From: Dinochytrium kinnereticum
Lineage: Eukaryota > Chytridiomycota > Chytridiomycetes > Chytridiales > Chytridiaceae
Assembly (NCBI GenBank): GCA_027604005.1
Contig: JADGJT010000028.1
Location: 1 to 64,000, forward strand
Length of the DNA: 64,000 nucleotides
Direction of reading: 5' to 3'
Shown here: in pieces, positions 11,912 through 24,422 of the stretch
Numbering within the stretch: position 1 is the stretch's first letter
Layout of the letters: every line of letters begins with the position of its first letter
The notes under the pieces: model-generated
Seen by the model: the letters and a program-made list of their open reading frames with translations, nothing else
Databases searched by the model: none
What the model was told of the DNA's origin: nothing
Position numbers and translations under genes: made by a program

Positions 11912-13216
11912 CTACAATGTATTAATAGGCTCGCCAGTAGGTACGCTAACAAATATATCGCAGAGATTCTCTACGTCGCGATAGGTTTTGCTATGCATCT
12001 CCGCGATCCTGAGACCAACGATCTTATGCAAGCCAGAGAGAAGTGGGTAAAAGCTGAGGTTAAAATCATGGTAGCCTAAGGGAGGTATCTCGATGGGTTC
12101 GGTCTCCGCAGGACCCCATAGCAATACGCTGCTCATCTTGCTCTTGATTCCGCTAATCACAAAGCGCTGAGTCGCTGAGAGATCGTTGTTTCGAAGTCGG
12201 CATGTCACGCTAAATGCCTCCTCAGACAAGATAGTGGTCGGGACGTCAATTACAAATACGTCAAAGAGCTCAACCTGAACAGGCTTTCGAGACAGTTGTG
12301 ATGTTTGAAGCCGACCCGCCTGACCGAGCAGTGTCCTCCATACAATATCTAGCTTTCCGAGAGTTGGCGTGGTTCTGGCTATAGGGTCGCCCTTTGTTTT
12401 CGGATTCAAAATGTAAAGGTACTGCCGTGAGTCCTGAGAAGGAAGGCAGTTGGTTTTTCCGAATATACTTGGTAGCTTATCCATCTGGCTGAAGATGTCT
12501 TGAATGTTGTTGGTATTGGTGTTTTGATGGGTAAGGGCATGGTTCATGTCCACATAGTCGAAAAGGTCGGAAGGTTCAAAGCGCAGGCGTTCAAGGTAAA
12601 TTGGATTACCAGTGACGTTCTGCACTTGGGCTTCTAGGAAAACACGGCCATCCTGAAAGGTATTGACCTTCGTCTTCACGGCAAGAGGGTTGAGCACTTG
12701 GAATTTGTAGAACTTCCTGAAATACTTCTTCGAGCCGCCAGATGTGTAGTGAACGGAGCAGACGAGAATATGGATTCCAAGTTCTTTGATTTCATGATGT
12801 ACGAGAAACTCGGCTGATTGTGTGGGAAGGAGTGATACTTTTGACGGTTGCTGGCTCTGATCACCCGAATCCTGCTGCCGATGGACGCTTAGTGTATCCG
12901 CCAACGTGAATCTCTGTGACGAAGTTTGCAACTCGGCCTTTATGCATACTTCATCGACAGCCCCAGTAGCCTCATTGTTGATGCAGAGATATGACGAGAA
13001 CGTTTCGCCAAGGTATATGTTCCCAAAAGAGATGGGAAGTGAAAGAAGCTGAGAGACAACGCATGCCTCGCTAGATTCCCATCGAATATCCTCAGGAGCG
13101 TCTACTGGATCGAGCTCATTCACTACGTCACTTTTGGGATCTAGCTGGAAGCAGGGACGCGACAAGCGCATCACCTTCAGCGAGAGGGGATGGACGATGG
13201 CCGCATTTTCTGCCAT
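11912..13216 (-). CDS. TRAPP complex subunit TRAPPC13 (DUF974 family)
   Basis: A single uninterrupted frame of 434 residues from the ATG at 13216 (MAENAAIVHPLSLKVMRLSR). Family features are the start motif with HPLSLKVMRL, the FGNIYLGETFSSYLCINN strand pair that opens the first beta-sandwich, the VHYTSGGSKKYFRKFYKF block in the middle and a C-terminal LRIAEM-like region. Animal TRAPPC13 is about 417 residues, so the length fits. The family belongs to TRAPP, a tethering complex and Rab/Ypt exchange factor at the Golgi and in autophagy; the subunit is related to yeast Trs65. The stop lies only 47 bp from the stop of the convergent TPR gene, so the 3' UTRs must overlap. Confidence 0.85.
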   Translation of the reverse strand: MAENAAIVHPLSLKVMRLSRPCFQLDPKSDVVNELDPVDAPEDIRWESSEACVVSQLLSLPISFGNIYLGETFSSYLCINNEATGAVDEVCIKAELQTSSQRFTLADTLSVHRQQDSGDQSQQPSKVSLLPTQSAEFLVHHEIKELGIHILVCSVHYTSGGSKKYFRKFYKFQVLNPLAVKTKVNTFQDGRVFLEAQVQNVTGNPIYLERLRFEPSDLFDYVDMNHALTHQNTNTNNIQDIFSQMDKLPSIFGKTNCLPSQDSRQYLYILNPKTKGDPIARTTPTLGKLDIVWRTLLGQAGRLQTSQLSRKPVQVELFDVFVIDVPTTILSEEAFSVTCRLRNNDLSATQRFVISGIKSKMSSVLLWGPAETEPIEIPPLGYHDFNLSFYPLLSGLHKIVGLRIAEMHSKTYRDVENLCDIFVSVPTGEPINTL

Positions 13217-13657
13217 GTTGGTCAGTCTCCAAGTTTTTGAAAATAAATATATTTGTTGAGCTGTTTCGCTTAAACCCATCCAAATTCATCGGGCCAAGCC
13301 CCGTCCGACCAACTCCAATCTATCTCAACACGCATAATTGATAAATAAATCGATTCTTATCCCTCCGCTTCGTGTTCTTGCGACCCATTGATAGGTAGGA
13401 GGCAAGCGGCGATGGCCGAGGGGGGATATTCTCTGATTGTTGAGCATCCTTCCACTGCTTTTTCTGACAAGGGTTAATTGAGCATTCTGCCAAAGTCTGG
13501 GGTAGAGCGCCTATAGAAGCCCACGGGCTTTCACTGCCCTTTGCATAGTTACTGCTTCATTCTTCCAACTTCTTGCAGGTTTGGATGCCCCGAAGCGCTA
13601 GGTGTTGGTGGTTTTTTGAAAGTCGTCTAAGTGAAGCGAATGCAAAGCTTTGTGGGG
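13217..13657. other. Intergenic: TRAPPC13 promoter and helicase 3' region
   Basis: About 440 bp lie between the TRAPPC13 start and the helicase stop, both genes being on the minus strand. It should contain the helicase 3' UTR and the TRAPPC13 promoter. I see no gene or recognisable structured RNA in it. Confidence 0.5.
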
Positions 13658-16600
13658 TTACTTCGAGTCTTCGAATCCATCAGATACATCACTCCAATCG
13701 ATTCCTTCCAAGAGTTTTGCGTATTTGTCGTCTTCGGTGTGAGTTTGATGAGATACCTCCAGGATAACCCCTCTTTCCATTGGGCCGCTTTCCTCATGTC
13801 TTTCAATATGAGATGAAGTATAATAGTCACTGCTGCGATCTCCGGTTTCGTCATCTACTACAAAATCTGCTAAGTCATCATCGTCGTAGTATTCTGAAGC
13901 CTCAGCACCCTCTCCCCACTGTGTCGCCTCGCCCTCCCATTCCTCTCTTCCCCGCTTTCTCATTCTGTCTTTAGACGGAATGGATAGCCTCGCAGCATCC
14001 AACCGAGCTTGCAATAGAGCTCTCTGGTACATTGAAATTTCAGGGGAACTACCTAGCGCTTTTGATACAATTCCGGTCACTTGCGTAGATGCCGCGCTGA
14101 TCTCGTTGTCATGCACAATAAATCCACTGAGATCACAGTCAATATCTCCATCAATGACCTCATCTCCACTTCCGCCGTCATCTCCAGATAGGTCAGCCTC
14201 CAGTTCGATAAATGCTTTCACAGCTGGATGCAATTTTCGTGGCCGCTTTGGTTTGGGCCGTGCACGCTTTGACGAAATATCCTCACGCTCAAGAATATTC
14301 TCATTCTCTTCAGAAGACTCTATAATTCCCCGTTCTCTCGGAGCTTTGCGCTTTTTTGGCTCACGCTTCCTCCTTAAAATCCTGGCGAACTCAGGAGTCT
14401 CTCCCATTATTTCTTCCGTTTCCAAATCTGGCTTCACAATACCGGAGGGACTTGAATTAGCCTCAAAGAGCTGACGAAACTGCGATTTGACTGATCTGTC
14501 CTCAAAGTCTGGCGTAGGTTTTGCTGAGCGAAAATCACCTTTGTTGATGTCATCACATTTTGGAACGTGTACAGGAGAACTTGAATTCAAGATTAGACGT
14601 TTAGCTCCTTTTCGACGAGTGATTAATGGCGTTTCGTCGGCATCAAAGGAAAATTTTGTGGCTGTCGGAGTCGGTCCTTTTCCTTCTACAGAACGTGATA
14701 TTCGTTTGGGCGTCGGATCAGTGCTAAAAGTTACAGCTTTCTGTCGCTTTTCGATGAATTCCTCCACTACTCCTTGAGCATTATCTGACTCGAAGTCTGC
14801 ATCGCCAACATCCTTAAAGAAAGGCCTCTTTAAAGATTGACACAATGCTGGTTGCCCTCCCGTCGATATTTCTTCTATTTGACGTGCAATGACGCTTTTT
14901 AAATGCTCTTCATATACAGTCTCTGCCAGAGGTTGTTCCCGAATCTCAGGAGACTTCTGCCTTTTTGTAACGAGCTCCTCCTTCCTTGGTGCCATATTAA
15001 TACTAAAATATTCTTGACCTAAATCTTTAGACACCACATTAAAATCTACGCATTTTCCGTCTACAGCTTCGGGCAGAGGCTTCTCGGGCAATTTCTGAAA
15101 TAACTTTGACTTGAGAGCGTCATTTGAGGCTATCGGAGATGCTCTCATGCTAGCCTCGTCCGATAGCAACGGCCAGCTTGAGTACTCGGGTGCCCTTTTC
15201 GTTTTCTCCTTAAAAGGCCAGAATGAGCTATTCTCAATCAAAAGTAAAGGTCCTGCAAAGTAAGCAGTCTAAATTAAACAGATTAAGTTTTAGAAAGCTT
15301 ACTGGCATCTCCGTCTGCTTCGACTAAATCTCTATGCTCCGAATTAGTCGGGGAATTCGGTATAAAAGTAATATCCTCGCTACCGATGGAGCGTTGCGAA
15401 AGTATAGGAGACATTGGCACAATTATTGTAGCTGAATTTGTGCAAGTTTTGCCTGTGGTGAGTTCTGAAACTCCTAATATAACAGAATCAGCTTCCGTGG
15501 GAAACTTGCCAGGGGGCCTTTGATCATCTTCAAGAAGACATCCAACAAAGCCATCATTAAGCACGTCAAAATCAAAGGCATTTTCTCCTCGGTCATTCCG
15601 GAAAGGTGTATCGGGTCTGCTTGGATCAGACGAAGAATTTGAGAATACTAAATCCGCGACATCCTGAAAATCCTCATCGTCCGAAATAGCCATTGTAATA
15701 TTGCTTAGGTCTTTGATGGTGCGCCTCTTTTGCACTCGATCTTCCCCTCTTTCACCAATCTCTGGGCCAGGTTTTTCGACGGTGTTTTCTTGCAACATGC
15801 GAGATTGATTGCGTTCTTCTAAAACAGACTCATCCGAGAGATTATTTTGTATCGGGCTCTTCAATGGAGCTACCTTTGCTCGCGATTTCATTCGCAGAAG
15901 GAGTCCACGGTCGATATGATATTTATCTGTCACATCCAGATGTCTAGCAATTAGGTTTTCTGAATGAACATCGGGCCTCTTGCTCTCTTCATCCTGAGCT
16001 AAGGAATGAAAGAGCTGCATCAGTTGTACCAGATCCTGCGAACGAAACGACTTTGAGACCGCGGCGATTGGAAAATCGACAGCCTGCCAATGTGTGTACT
16101 TGCTGACAGATACATCGCCCAATCGGGGCCGCGTAGGCATTCGATATTTACGCTCATACTCTTCGCGTTCAGCTTCACTTAGCAATGATTTCTTTCCAGG
16201 AAAAGTTCCGTTTTTATCAGGCCTCCCCTTTCCCTTGTCGTTAGCGCGAGATTTCAAAGCCTTCTTTGAGCCTGTTTCGATCGAAGGTGCAGGTTCGAAG
16301 TTTTGCTTTACACAGACAGGCTTGCAACCTTTTGGTAGTAAGTTGAACATGTCTTGTCCAAATAGTCTGAATTTCTCGCTGGCTATCGCTTTTTGAATAG
16401 CCTTGTATTGCGCTTGCGCGCGTTTTTGGCTCTCCTCCTCTTTGCCTTCGGATAAAAGTAAAACAACTCGGCCTTCACGCTTTCGGCCGGTTCGACCCAT
16501 TCGCTGGAGCATTCGAATAGGGGAGTTCTGAGAATCAAAGCAAATGATCAAATCGACCTCCCCTATATCTAAGCCCTCCTCTCCAATACAAGTAGCAACC

Positions 16601-18400
16601 ACTGTGTTAAAGGCACCCGATTGGAATTTTTTGATGACCTTAACTAAATGTTAAGGTGGGAGGGGAAAGAGGAACGGGTTGAAAATATTACCTCTAGTTG
16701 CTCCTTTTGAGTCTGTCCTTTCATCGATCCCTTCTTGCCACTACCTTGGCCAATAAAGCAAGTGGCTCTAACAAGTGGTTCATGCTTCGAAAGTACGTCC
16801 ACAATCTCTTCAACACTATCGCGATATTGAGAAAAGATCATAATCCTGGTGTTTGGTGTGCCATCTTCTGTCTGTTCTTCGTGATTCGCAAGATGAGATA
16901 AGACAATCTCCATGAGGCGCTCCAACTTCGGATGAGAGATAAAGTTTGGCAAGGTTATCATAAGCCTCAAATTGCTCATCATTTCCTTAAACTCGCGGTT
17001 GTTAATCAGCTCAGCACAACCCTGTGACCGAGAGTTCCTTTCGTGGTCCGCAATAAACTTCTCCAGTTTTTTTAAAAACGTCCTTATCCCAAACTGAAGA
17101 AGATGTGTCAAAGCATCGCATAAAGACATACATATCGCAAAGTCATCTTCAATTCGGTACTTTTGCTTCTGAGGAAAATTTCTTTCACGAAACTTCTCTC
17201 TTGCCGTTATCAATTGATATCGAGAAATACGACATGGATCCTTTTCAAAAAAAACCTTCGCAGATATGAGTCGACCAAGATAGATTCCCACCATCTTTGA
17301 AAACAGCTCGCTTAGCGCACGAATCTCATCTGATGGTTGAACCGTAATAGCCTCCTGTGCTCTCTTGTGCGTGAATTGAGCAATATCAGGAGAGTCTTCA
17401 GTTCTGAGCTCAACTCGAGATATGCAAAGGTTCTCAAGAACCTTTTGAACAGTTTGAGTATCGGATCCGGGGGTTGCGGTTAAAGCCAGAATTCGAAAAT
17501 GCAGAGTAGTTTTGCGAAGAGCCTTAACAGTCATGCAATATGCATGATCTCCGAGGGCTCTATGGGCTTCATCCACAACAACCAAAACGACTTTGGATGC
17601 GGGACAGGCTTTGCTCGCCAAATCATTCTGAAAAACTTGTGGCGTTAGGAAGAAAACCCTCTTATTCATCCAGCTTAAACGGCGTAATTCAGGTGAGGAT
17701 GTCCCAGTAAGTATATCCATGACATCCTGTGAGATTCCGGTAATAGTCTGACAGGCCTCTATTTGCTGCGCCACTAAAGGCTTTGTTGGGGCCATGAAGA
17801 CTATCTTGCCGTTTGGAAACCATCGAAAATAATTAAAAATGACCACTGCGGCAATGAATGTTTTTCCAAGGCCAGTAGGCAGCGCGACGAGAGTGTTGGA
17901 AAACAAGCATCTCTCGCAAATATTGAATTGGTAGTCCCGCATCACCTGATTCGTTGGAAAGAGCCAGGTCTTAGCAGCTTCCATGTCAATTTCATGCAAT
18001 TTCTGAACATGCCCATCGTTGGCATCGTTATCGTAATTAAAGTAGTCATCGCGCAAGACCTTCGGCTCTCTGCATGCCGGTTGAAGGGCTATTCCAGAGT
18101 GCCCAAATTCAAATAAGGTCGCCTGTCGTGTAGGCGCTTTGCCTGGTTTGGAAGCGCTGTGTTGGCTTTGAAAGACAATGATTATCAGCTTGGTGATCTT
18201 GTACATGAATAACCCACCCGTGTCCGAAAAAAGAGTTATTATATCCAGGGTTTGAATACACCTGCTTCTCGGCATTTTCGATAGCTAAGAGAATTTCCTA
18301 GAGTTACAGCGTTTCAACTTCTGAATATCGTCTCCAAGTGTAAGAAGATTCCAGCGCTTACTGGGTCAAGCGGCTCGTCGAAAAGGTCATCCTCGTCCAT
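13658..18400 (-). CDS. FANCM/Mph1-type DNA helicase-translocase
   Basis: Minus-strand exons 18400-18362, 18297-18218, 18156-16692, 16638-15303 and 15252-13658 join in phase into 1504 residues. The N terminus is acidic (MDEDDLFDEPLDP). The first helicase lobe has Walker A PTGLGKT (about 133-139), the PTKPLVAQQ motif, a DEAH box (236-239) and LALTATPGS. Between the lobes lies the helical insert of the Mph1/FANCM family. The second lobe spans the intron at 16639-16691, with IGEEGLDIGEVD and QRMGRTGR. The long C-terminal third is disordered and Ser/Asp/Lys-rich with basic RKREPKKRK-like clusters; no ERCC4-type nuclease-like domain is recognised. The family remodels stalled forks and D-loops and limits crossing-over. 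The first two tiny exons are inferred from phase and an Mph1-like acidic start; the third exon could begin nine bases earlier. The gene diverges from the formin only 49 bp away. Confidence 0.88.
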
Positions 18401-18449
18401 CCATCCAAACCTTCTACAGATACGTCCGTACTACATTGAGTTGCACGGA
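18401..18449. promoter_or_regulatory. 49-bp start-to-start gap shared by helicase and formin
   Basis: Only 49 bases separate the helicase ATG (minus, 18400) from the formin ATG (plus, 18450). If both starts are right, the core promoters must overlap each other or lie inside the opposite transcript, for instance in the helicase's first intron (18298-18361). Confidence 0.55.
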
Positions 18450-21400
18450 ATGAACTTCATCCACAACTTGGGGAGAAAGAACACGGCAGAGCGATCGTCG
18501 ACGCGGGACCTGTCGCAGCCAGTCTCAGAAAGCGAGTTCATCCAGCTTCTGGTAACAGCTACTGAATGGGATGCCTTGGAAACATTTCTGATCTTGCGAT
18601 AGGATAAACTGGGTTTGCATGGCGAGGCAAGAGACAAGATGCTTCGAATGCCTGAAGATCAACGTAGGATCTTGGTTGAGCAGCATCGCAAGACCAACAC
18701 GGGTCCCAGCATTAGCTCAGTGCCTTATGTTGACCCTGTTAAAGCATCTCCGTCAGTGAGCTCTTCGCAAACTATCAGTCAAGATCCACAGACACAGAAG
18801 CCCCCACGGCCTCAGAGTTATCATGGCAGCGGATTCTTTGGCAGCCGAACTGGGTCGTCAACCGATATTTCTGGTCAACAGTATATCAATTACCAACCCG
18901 TCAACCAGCCTCAGTATTACGATCGGCCGCAAGCACCACAACAACCCTATACCCCCAACAGTTCTGGATATTATGGGGATTCAAGGCAAAGCATCCCACC
19001 TCCATCGGATGCCGGGAATCAAACTTACTTGGGATATCAACATCTGCCTGCTCAATCTATACCAATGTATCAGAATCCTCCTCCTAGAGTTCCTTCGCCA
19101 CAACCTCCGTACCAGAGCTACCACCAGCAACCATCGCCAGCACAGAATTATCAAGCGTCTCCTACGATAGCACCTCAGCCTCTGAATCAGCCTTACCATC
19201 CTCAAGCTCCCAGTAATGTTGGATATTTTGCTGCTCCGCAGGCCGCATCGCAAAGCATGGGCAATTACAGTAAACCTCATGCAGGGTATGGGCCGGCCCA
19301 AGGAGCCCAAAACCTAAACTACAACCAGCAAGCTGGCGGTCAAAGCTATAGCCATTCTACGGTACCCCAAGGTGTAGGAAGTCAGACCAATTCAAACTAT
19401 GTCCAGCCTGGCGCCCATAGTCACAGCCAACCACCACAGCAACAACAGGCTGTCAACCACCAGTATCCTCTTCAACCGTCTCACTCGCAACCCTCCTTAT
19501 CCCTACCCTCAAGCGGAATCGAAACGCAGCCCCTCGCGAGAGCCTCGACTGGAAGCTCTACTTACTCGGTTAATAGCTCGACGAGTAATCTCTCTCGAAG
19601 CGCTAGTGAGAACAGAACAAGTTTAAATGACCAAAAGATGACTGGCTCTATGATGTCCATGCAAGGTTCTAAGGATCACATGATGACCGGCTCTATGCTT
19701 TCACTCCAATCCAGTGCCAAAGCAAACCATAGCCATCAACATCAGCAGCACCCTCTTGGCTCTGAAAAAGGAGGGCACCACTTTGATATTGCAACTAATC
19801 TGCATGCTGCTTTCGAGCATGTCTTGGTGAGTGCTATTTTATCACTACTTTGTAGTCTTACAAACGTATAGGAATCGCTTCAAATTTCGGGGCATCGCCG
19901 TGAAGATGTTTTAAAACGAACGAGTGATACTCAGAAAAGAGCTATTGTTGCTCAATATATGAGAAACTCGAAGAAGCCTGAAATTGACATTAGCTACCTG
20001 AATGGGGCGGATCTCGACCGTGAATTAGAATTTGCTCTGGTTAGTTATTCATTTCTTTAGGGAGAGGTGGGGGGGGTATATTTCTGTCTATACTCTTCCT
20101 ATTTTGGTCGATGCCGTCTCTTTTTGGGAAGGAGAGTTAAACACCAATAGACATCTAAATTGTACTGATTTTTTTTAAATTATATAGGATGATTTAAAAA
20201 TGAACCCATCTGCTAAGGCAGCAGTGTTAAAGACCATGCCAGAATCGAACAAAAGGATTCTTCTTATTGAATATTTGAAAAAGCCGGGGAAAAGCCTATC
20301 AAAGTCGAAATCGAAAGATACTTCACAGATAAACCCTCCTCCCCTCCCGCCTCGTCCAGACGATGGCGACGACCTGCTAAACAAATTGCAACAGGATCCC
20401 GGGTTCTATATTTTGAAGCTAGCTGACAGGTTTTCCTTACCCATCTTGCTAAAATATTAACATCTGCAAAGGAATACTTCTTTGAAATCCCTTGTCCGCC
20501 ACCTAGCTAACCTTCAGATTAATCTATCCCTAGCCGTTGCCTCGGAGATTGAGACTTTCTTGGTTACAGAAGTGAACGTGAACGGGCAAAAGGTTTCTGG
20601 AGCCTATGCTTTTGAAATTGCACTTAATCGGGTTGTCCAGCTGAAGTCTTTTGAGGCTGCAACAGCCAGGTAAGAAAGATAGTTTTACCATTATCTCGCT
20701 CAAATTTAACTTAAAAACATCAGCGCCTCGCAATCTTATTCGGACTCCGTATTGGATGACGAGCTCCGGTTGCAAATTCTTCATTGCCTTGCGGAAGTTA
20801 TCAAGAAAAATGAAAATTCAGTAACAATTGTTGCCACACCTGGTCTCGTCAAACAAATCGCATTCTGTTTAGCTGTCCCTGCATCATTTTCCGGGCGTGA
20901 TAAACAACTACAGCTCTCGAATATTACTCTTCGAATTGAATCCTTAACTTTACTTGAGGCATTCTGTCTCATTCTTCCGGAAGGAGCAAGGTACATTATA
21001 GAACCAAAAGTTTATCTAAAATGCATAAAGGCTTGCCTTGGAAGCTCTCCGTGATCTATCTGCTATGCAAAGCGAACCAGGGAGATTCTACAGCTGTGTT
21101 TCCTCCCTCCTAGATCCTTTCCAGGATGCCTTCGCTGAAACCCCGGAAGGTGATTTCATCGAAGATATAGCTATGGCTCAATCATATGACCTTGATTTGA
21201 TCTGGAACCTCCGCGCTCGGTTCTTAACCTTGTTCAACACACTTCTTGCGCCAAAGGATGAAGAAGACTCAAAGGAGGATCTCGAAGAGAGGATGAGGGT
21301 GCGATCTGAGCTTGAATCTCATGGGCTGCTTCAGGCTTTCTCGATTTTAAAGACCTGGAATGCCACAGAAGACGTTCTAGAACAGATTGAAATCTACGAG

Positions 21401-24324
21401 GAGGATCGGACTGTAGATTTGGAAGGAATGGAGGCAAATTACAGGCAGATCAACGGAGCCTTTAGGTTAGCATAGTTTTTTTTACGTTCTATATATCGAT
21501 CAGCTTTCTTATCTGTTCATATCGGTTGATAAATTATTGCTTATGACAATATAGAGACCCTAGCGATGTTTTGAAAGACATTCTCGAGATTACAAGGAGT
21601 CTTCCGGAACCTGAGCGGAGTCTTAACGCCATGCTGAAAACAATCAACAATGTTTACTCCGTCCTCAGCACGATTAAAAGCGCGAAAGACGATGTCTTAC
21701 ATCGATCCCTTGAGGGTGAAAGACAAAATGGCGAGATAGCGTCAGAATACTCGATCATTTCGCTTCAAATTTTGGAGAGGCTTTCTGGGACGGTGTCTGG
21801 GAATACAGCATCTTGGATTGGAAAAGGCAAGAGGCAAAGTACGACAAGGAGAGCAAAAATGCAGACACTTGCGTCGGAGGTGATCCATTCTATTGAATAT
21901 GTGGCGGGGGTACCATTACATTTAGGGACAGGGAGGAATAAGGGATCTACCAATAGCTCGGAGACTGCAAAAGAGTTAGCTAACTTGAAGTATTTGGTAT
22001 GTCTTAAATGATATATATATATATATATATATTTTCATTCCTAGCCCCTTAGCTAATATTTTATGCGATCCACCCCAAAAGTACAACGAAACCCTTCTGA
22101 CTAATGACGAGCTCCGCAAAGAGAACGAGCAAATCCGCGCAAAGCTCGAACAAAGCGGTTTGAAGGCAAGCGAAGATGCAGCTCATACTGCAGCCATTCA
22201 GAAGGAGATGAGGCAACTCCAGGATGCGATTGCTACGTTGCAGATAGAGAAGGAAGAGCTTAGGGAAAAACTTTACCCGACTGCTGCTAAACCCGGTGAT
22301 CCTGAACCTGAGTTCAAGCCACCCCCTGCTCCGGTGGCTGTCGGCCCGTTGCCTACGTTTGAAGTCCCAGAGCCTGTTGTTCCGTTGCTGGTAAAATCTT
22401 TTTTAGGTTATCAGTTAACTTACTTTTATTTATGCTACAGCCCCTTCTGTGGACAAAAGTTCCTCCCCGTTACGTCCATAATAGTGTGTGGAAGGCTCTC
22501 GTTGAAAGGGTCTACATATCTGACAATAGTCTTGCCCCTAAGATTCTCGATCAGACCGAAATTCAACAAGTACCCCAAATCTTTATGAAATCCACGGAGC
22601 CTATGTCCCCTAAGGCAGTGACCGCTTCTTCGAAGGCTCGTAGGGTCGCTATCACTATAATTGATATGACAAGGGCAAGAAACATGGAGATCCTTTTAGC
22701 ATCCCTTCGAAAATCTTATGGGGCTGCAAAGGATGCTCTCCTATCTATCGATGACGAGTTCTTAACTTCAGAGAGGTTATCGCTATTGAAGCAATGTATC
22801 CCCACTGATGAAGAGGTACAATGCATTGAATTGTTCCAGAGACTTACACCCGTTACAGATTGAAATTGTTCAAAATTATGATGGCGATAAATCCGAGCTT
22901 GGGAACGCGGAAAAGTTTATCACAGTCGTCGCCAGTATTCCTCGCCTACCCCAGCGTATTGAGTCCCTCGTATACCGCAACAAGTTCAATGAAGAACTTG
23001 ATGACTTGGTAACAGACCTCGTAGCTCTCAAAGAAGCCGCGTTGGCTCTAAGATCTTCGGAGAAATTCCAATACACGCTTCAGGTTGTTTTGGTTGTGGG
23101 GAATTATATGAACTCTGGTACATACCGAGGGAAGGCTTACGGATTCCTGCTTCAGGGATTATCGGAGTTGGAGAAGACAAAAGCTAACAGCATGAGTGAG
23201 TGGAAGGATCGTGCGCCAACGTTGCTGCATTATGTAGCGAGAAGAATTGATGAATTGGAGCCTGATAACATCAACTTAAAGGATGAGTTATCCGCCATCG
23301 AGCTTGCGACGCAAGGTTTGTTTCTTTATTCTACGCCTATAAATATTCAGGGTATATTTAATGGCTAGTGCATCATTGTCGTATCCTTTTTACACCTTGC
23401 TAAAATTTTCTTCAACGAAACCCAGTCGACGTCAATAGCCTATTTATTACCGTCAAATCCTTAGGCAAGGGTCTTAAGGCGATCCGTGATGAGCTAGAAG
23501 CGCTTCAACATCTACCGCATATCGAAGGCGACTGGTTCAAGGATGTGATGGGTGCTTTTATTGCCTCCTCCGAGGTCCGGGTAAATGAGGTCACCCAAAA
23601 GGCTAAAGACATTGAGGATATTGTCCACAGTGTCCTCTCATTCTTCGGAGAGGACGACACGTCCAAGGTTTCAATCCCCGATGACTTCTTCCGAGTCGTG
23701 TGGGAGTTCCAAAAGGCCCTCTTGGTAAGAAGTTTGCCTGCCACAACTTTTTTTCTTAACTTCAAATTGTAGCGCGCACACTCGGAGAATATTGCCATGG
23801 AAGACTTATGGAAGAAGCGTGGAAAAAACGCATCGGCTCTCACCCGAAGGTCAGCACCAACACCCATGTTCTTGGCGCTGCAAGCAAAGAGGAACCGTCT
23901 AAAGGCCGTAGAAGGTGCTCTTCCATTTTCTCAAAGGCTTACAGTCCGTCGTCCGAGAAACTTTCCCCTACCAACAGATGGCGAAGAGCTTCTCAACATC
24001 GCCCCAAGAGGCTCAAGCCTTTCAGACCTGGTCGCAGCGCGATCAACGATGCGGAGGATGAAGACTACAATGAAGGCCGTTGCGAAAGGAACCCGAAAGC
24101 CCATAATGGGCGCGTTTGATGAGTCCGCCGAGAGGACGGACATTGCGGTGCCCACTATCAGCTTCTCGGAGGATGTGAGGGATGATTCAGCGAGGGCGAC
24201 GCCGACGGGAGTTATACCGGATGAGCTACAGAAGCTCCTCTTGGAGGCCGAAGAGTGGGAGAGGGATCAAGGTTCTCAGGAGGGGTCACACGTGACGCGG
24301 TCTGGCTCCATCATGATCAACTGA
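18450..24324 (+). CDS. Formin (actin nucleator) with GBD/FH3 and FH2 domains
   Basis: Exons 18450-18551, 18603-19826, 19872-20039, 20188-20429, 20472-20669, 20724-20990, 21031-21465, 21555-21996, 22082-22390, 22441-22815, 22859-23315, 23426-23724 and 23773-24324 give 1689 residues with consistent phases. The split GBD (SEFIQLL + DKLGLHGEARDKM) is interrupted by a Gln/Pro/Ser-rich stretch of about 370 residues. An armadillo-like FH3 follows, then a coiled coil, a short Pro-rich FH1 (PPPAPVAVGPLP) and an FH2 beginning LLWTKVPPRY at about 1132, with the VVGNYMNSGTYRGKAYGF core block. Formins are Rho-regulated dimers that nucleate and elongate unbranched actin filaments. The short FH1 implies few profilin sites. 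Several introns end in AAG; that at 22816-22858 is only 43 nt. The first exon is inferred from GBD homology and phase. Confidence 0.88.
22011..22032. repeat. (AT)n microsatellite in a formin intron
   Basis: About eleven AT units lie inside the intron 21997-22081 of the formin gene. This is likely a length-variable marker. Confidence 0.85.
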
Positions 24325-24422
24325 TGAGGGAGGGCAACTAAATCCAGATCTCATCTTATTTTACTGTTTCAAACTTTTGGTGGAATAGATTGTCACAACT
24401 ACAGTATTAGAAAAACATTAGT

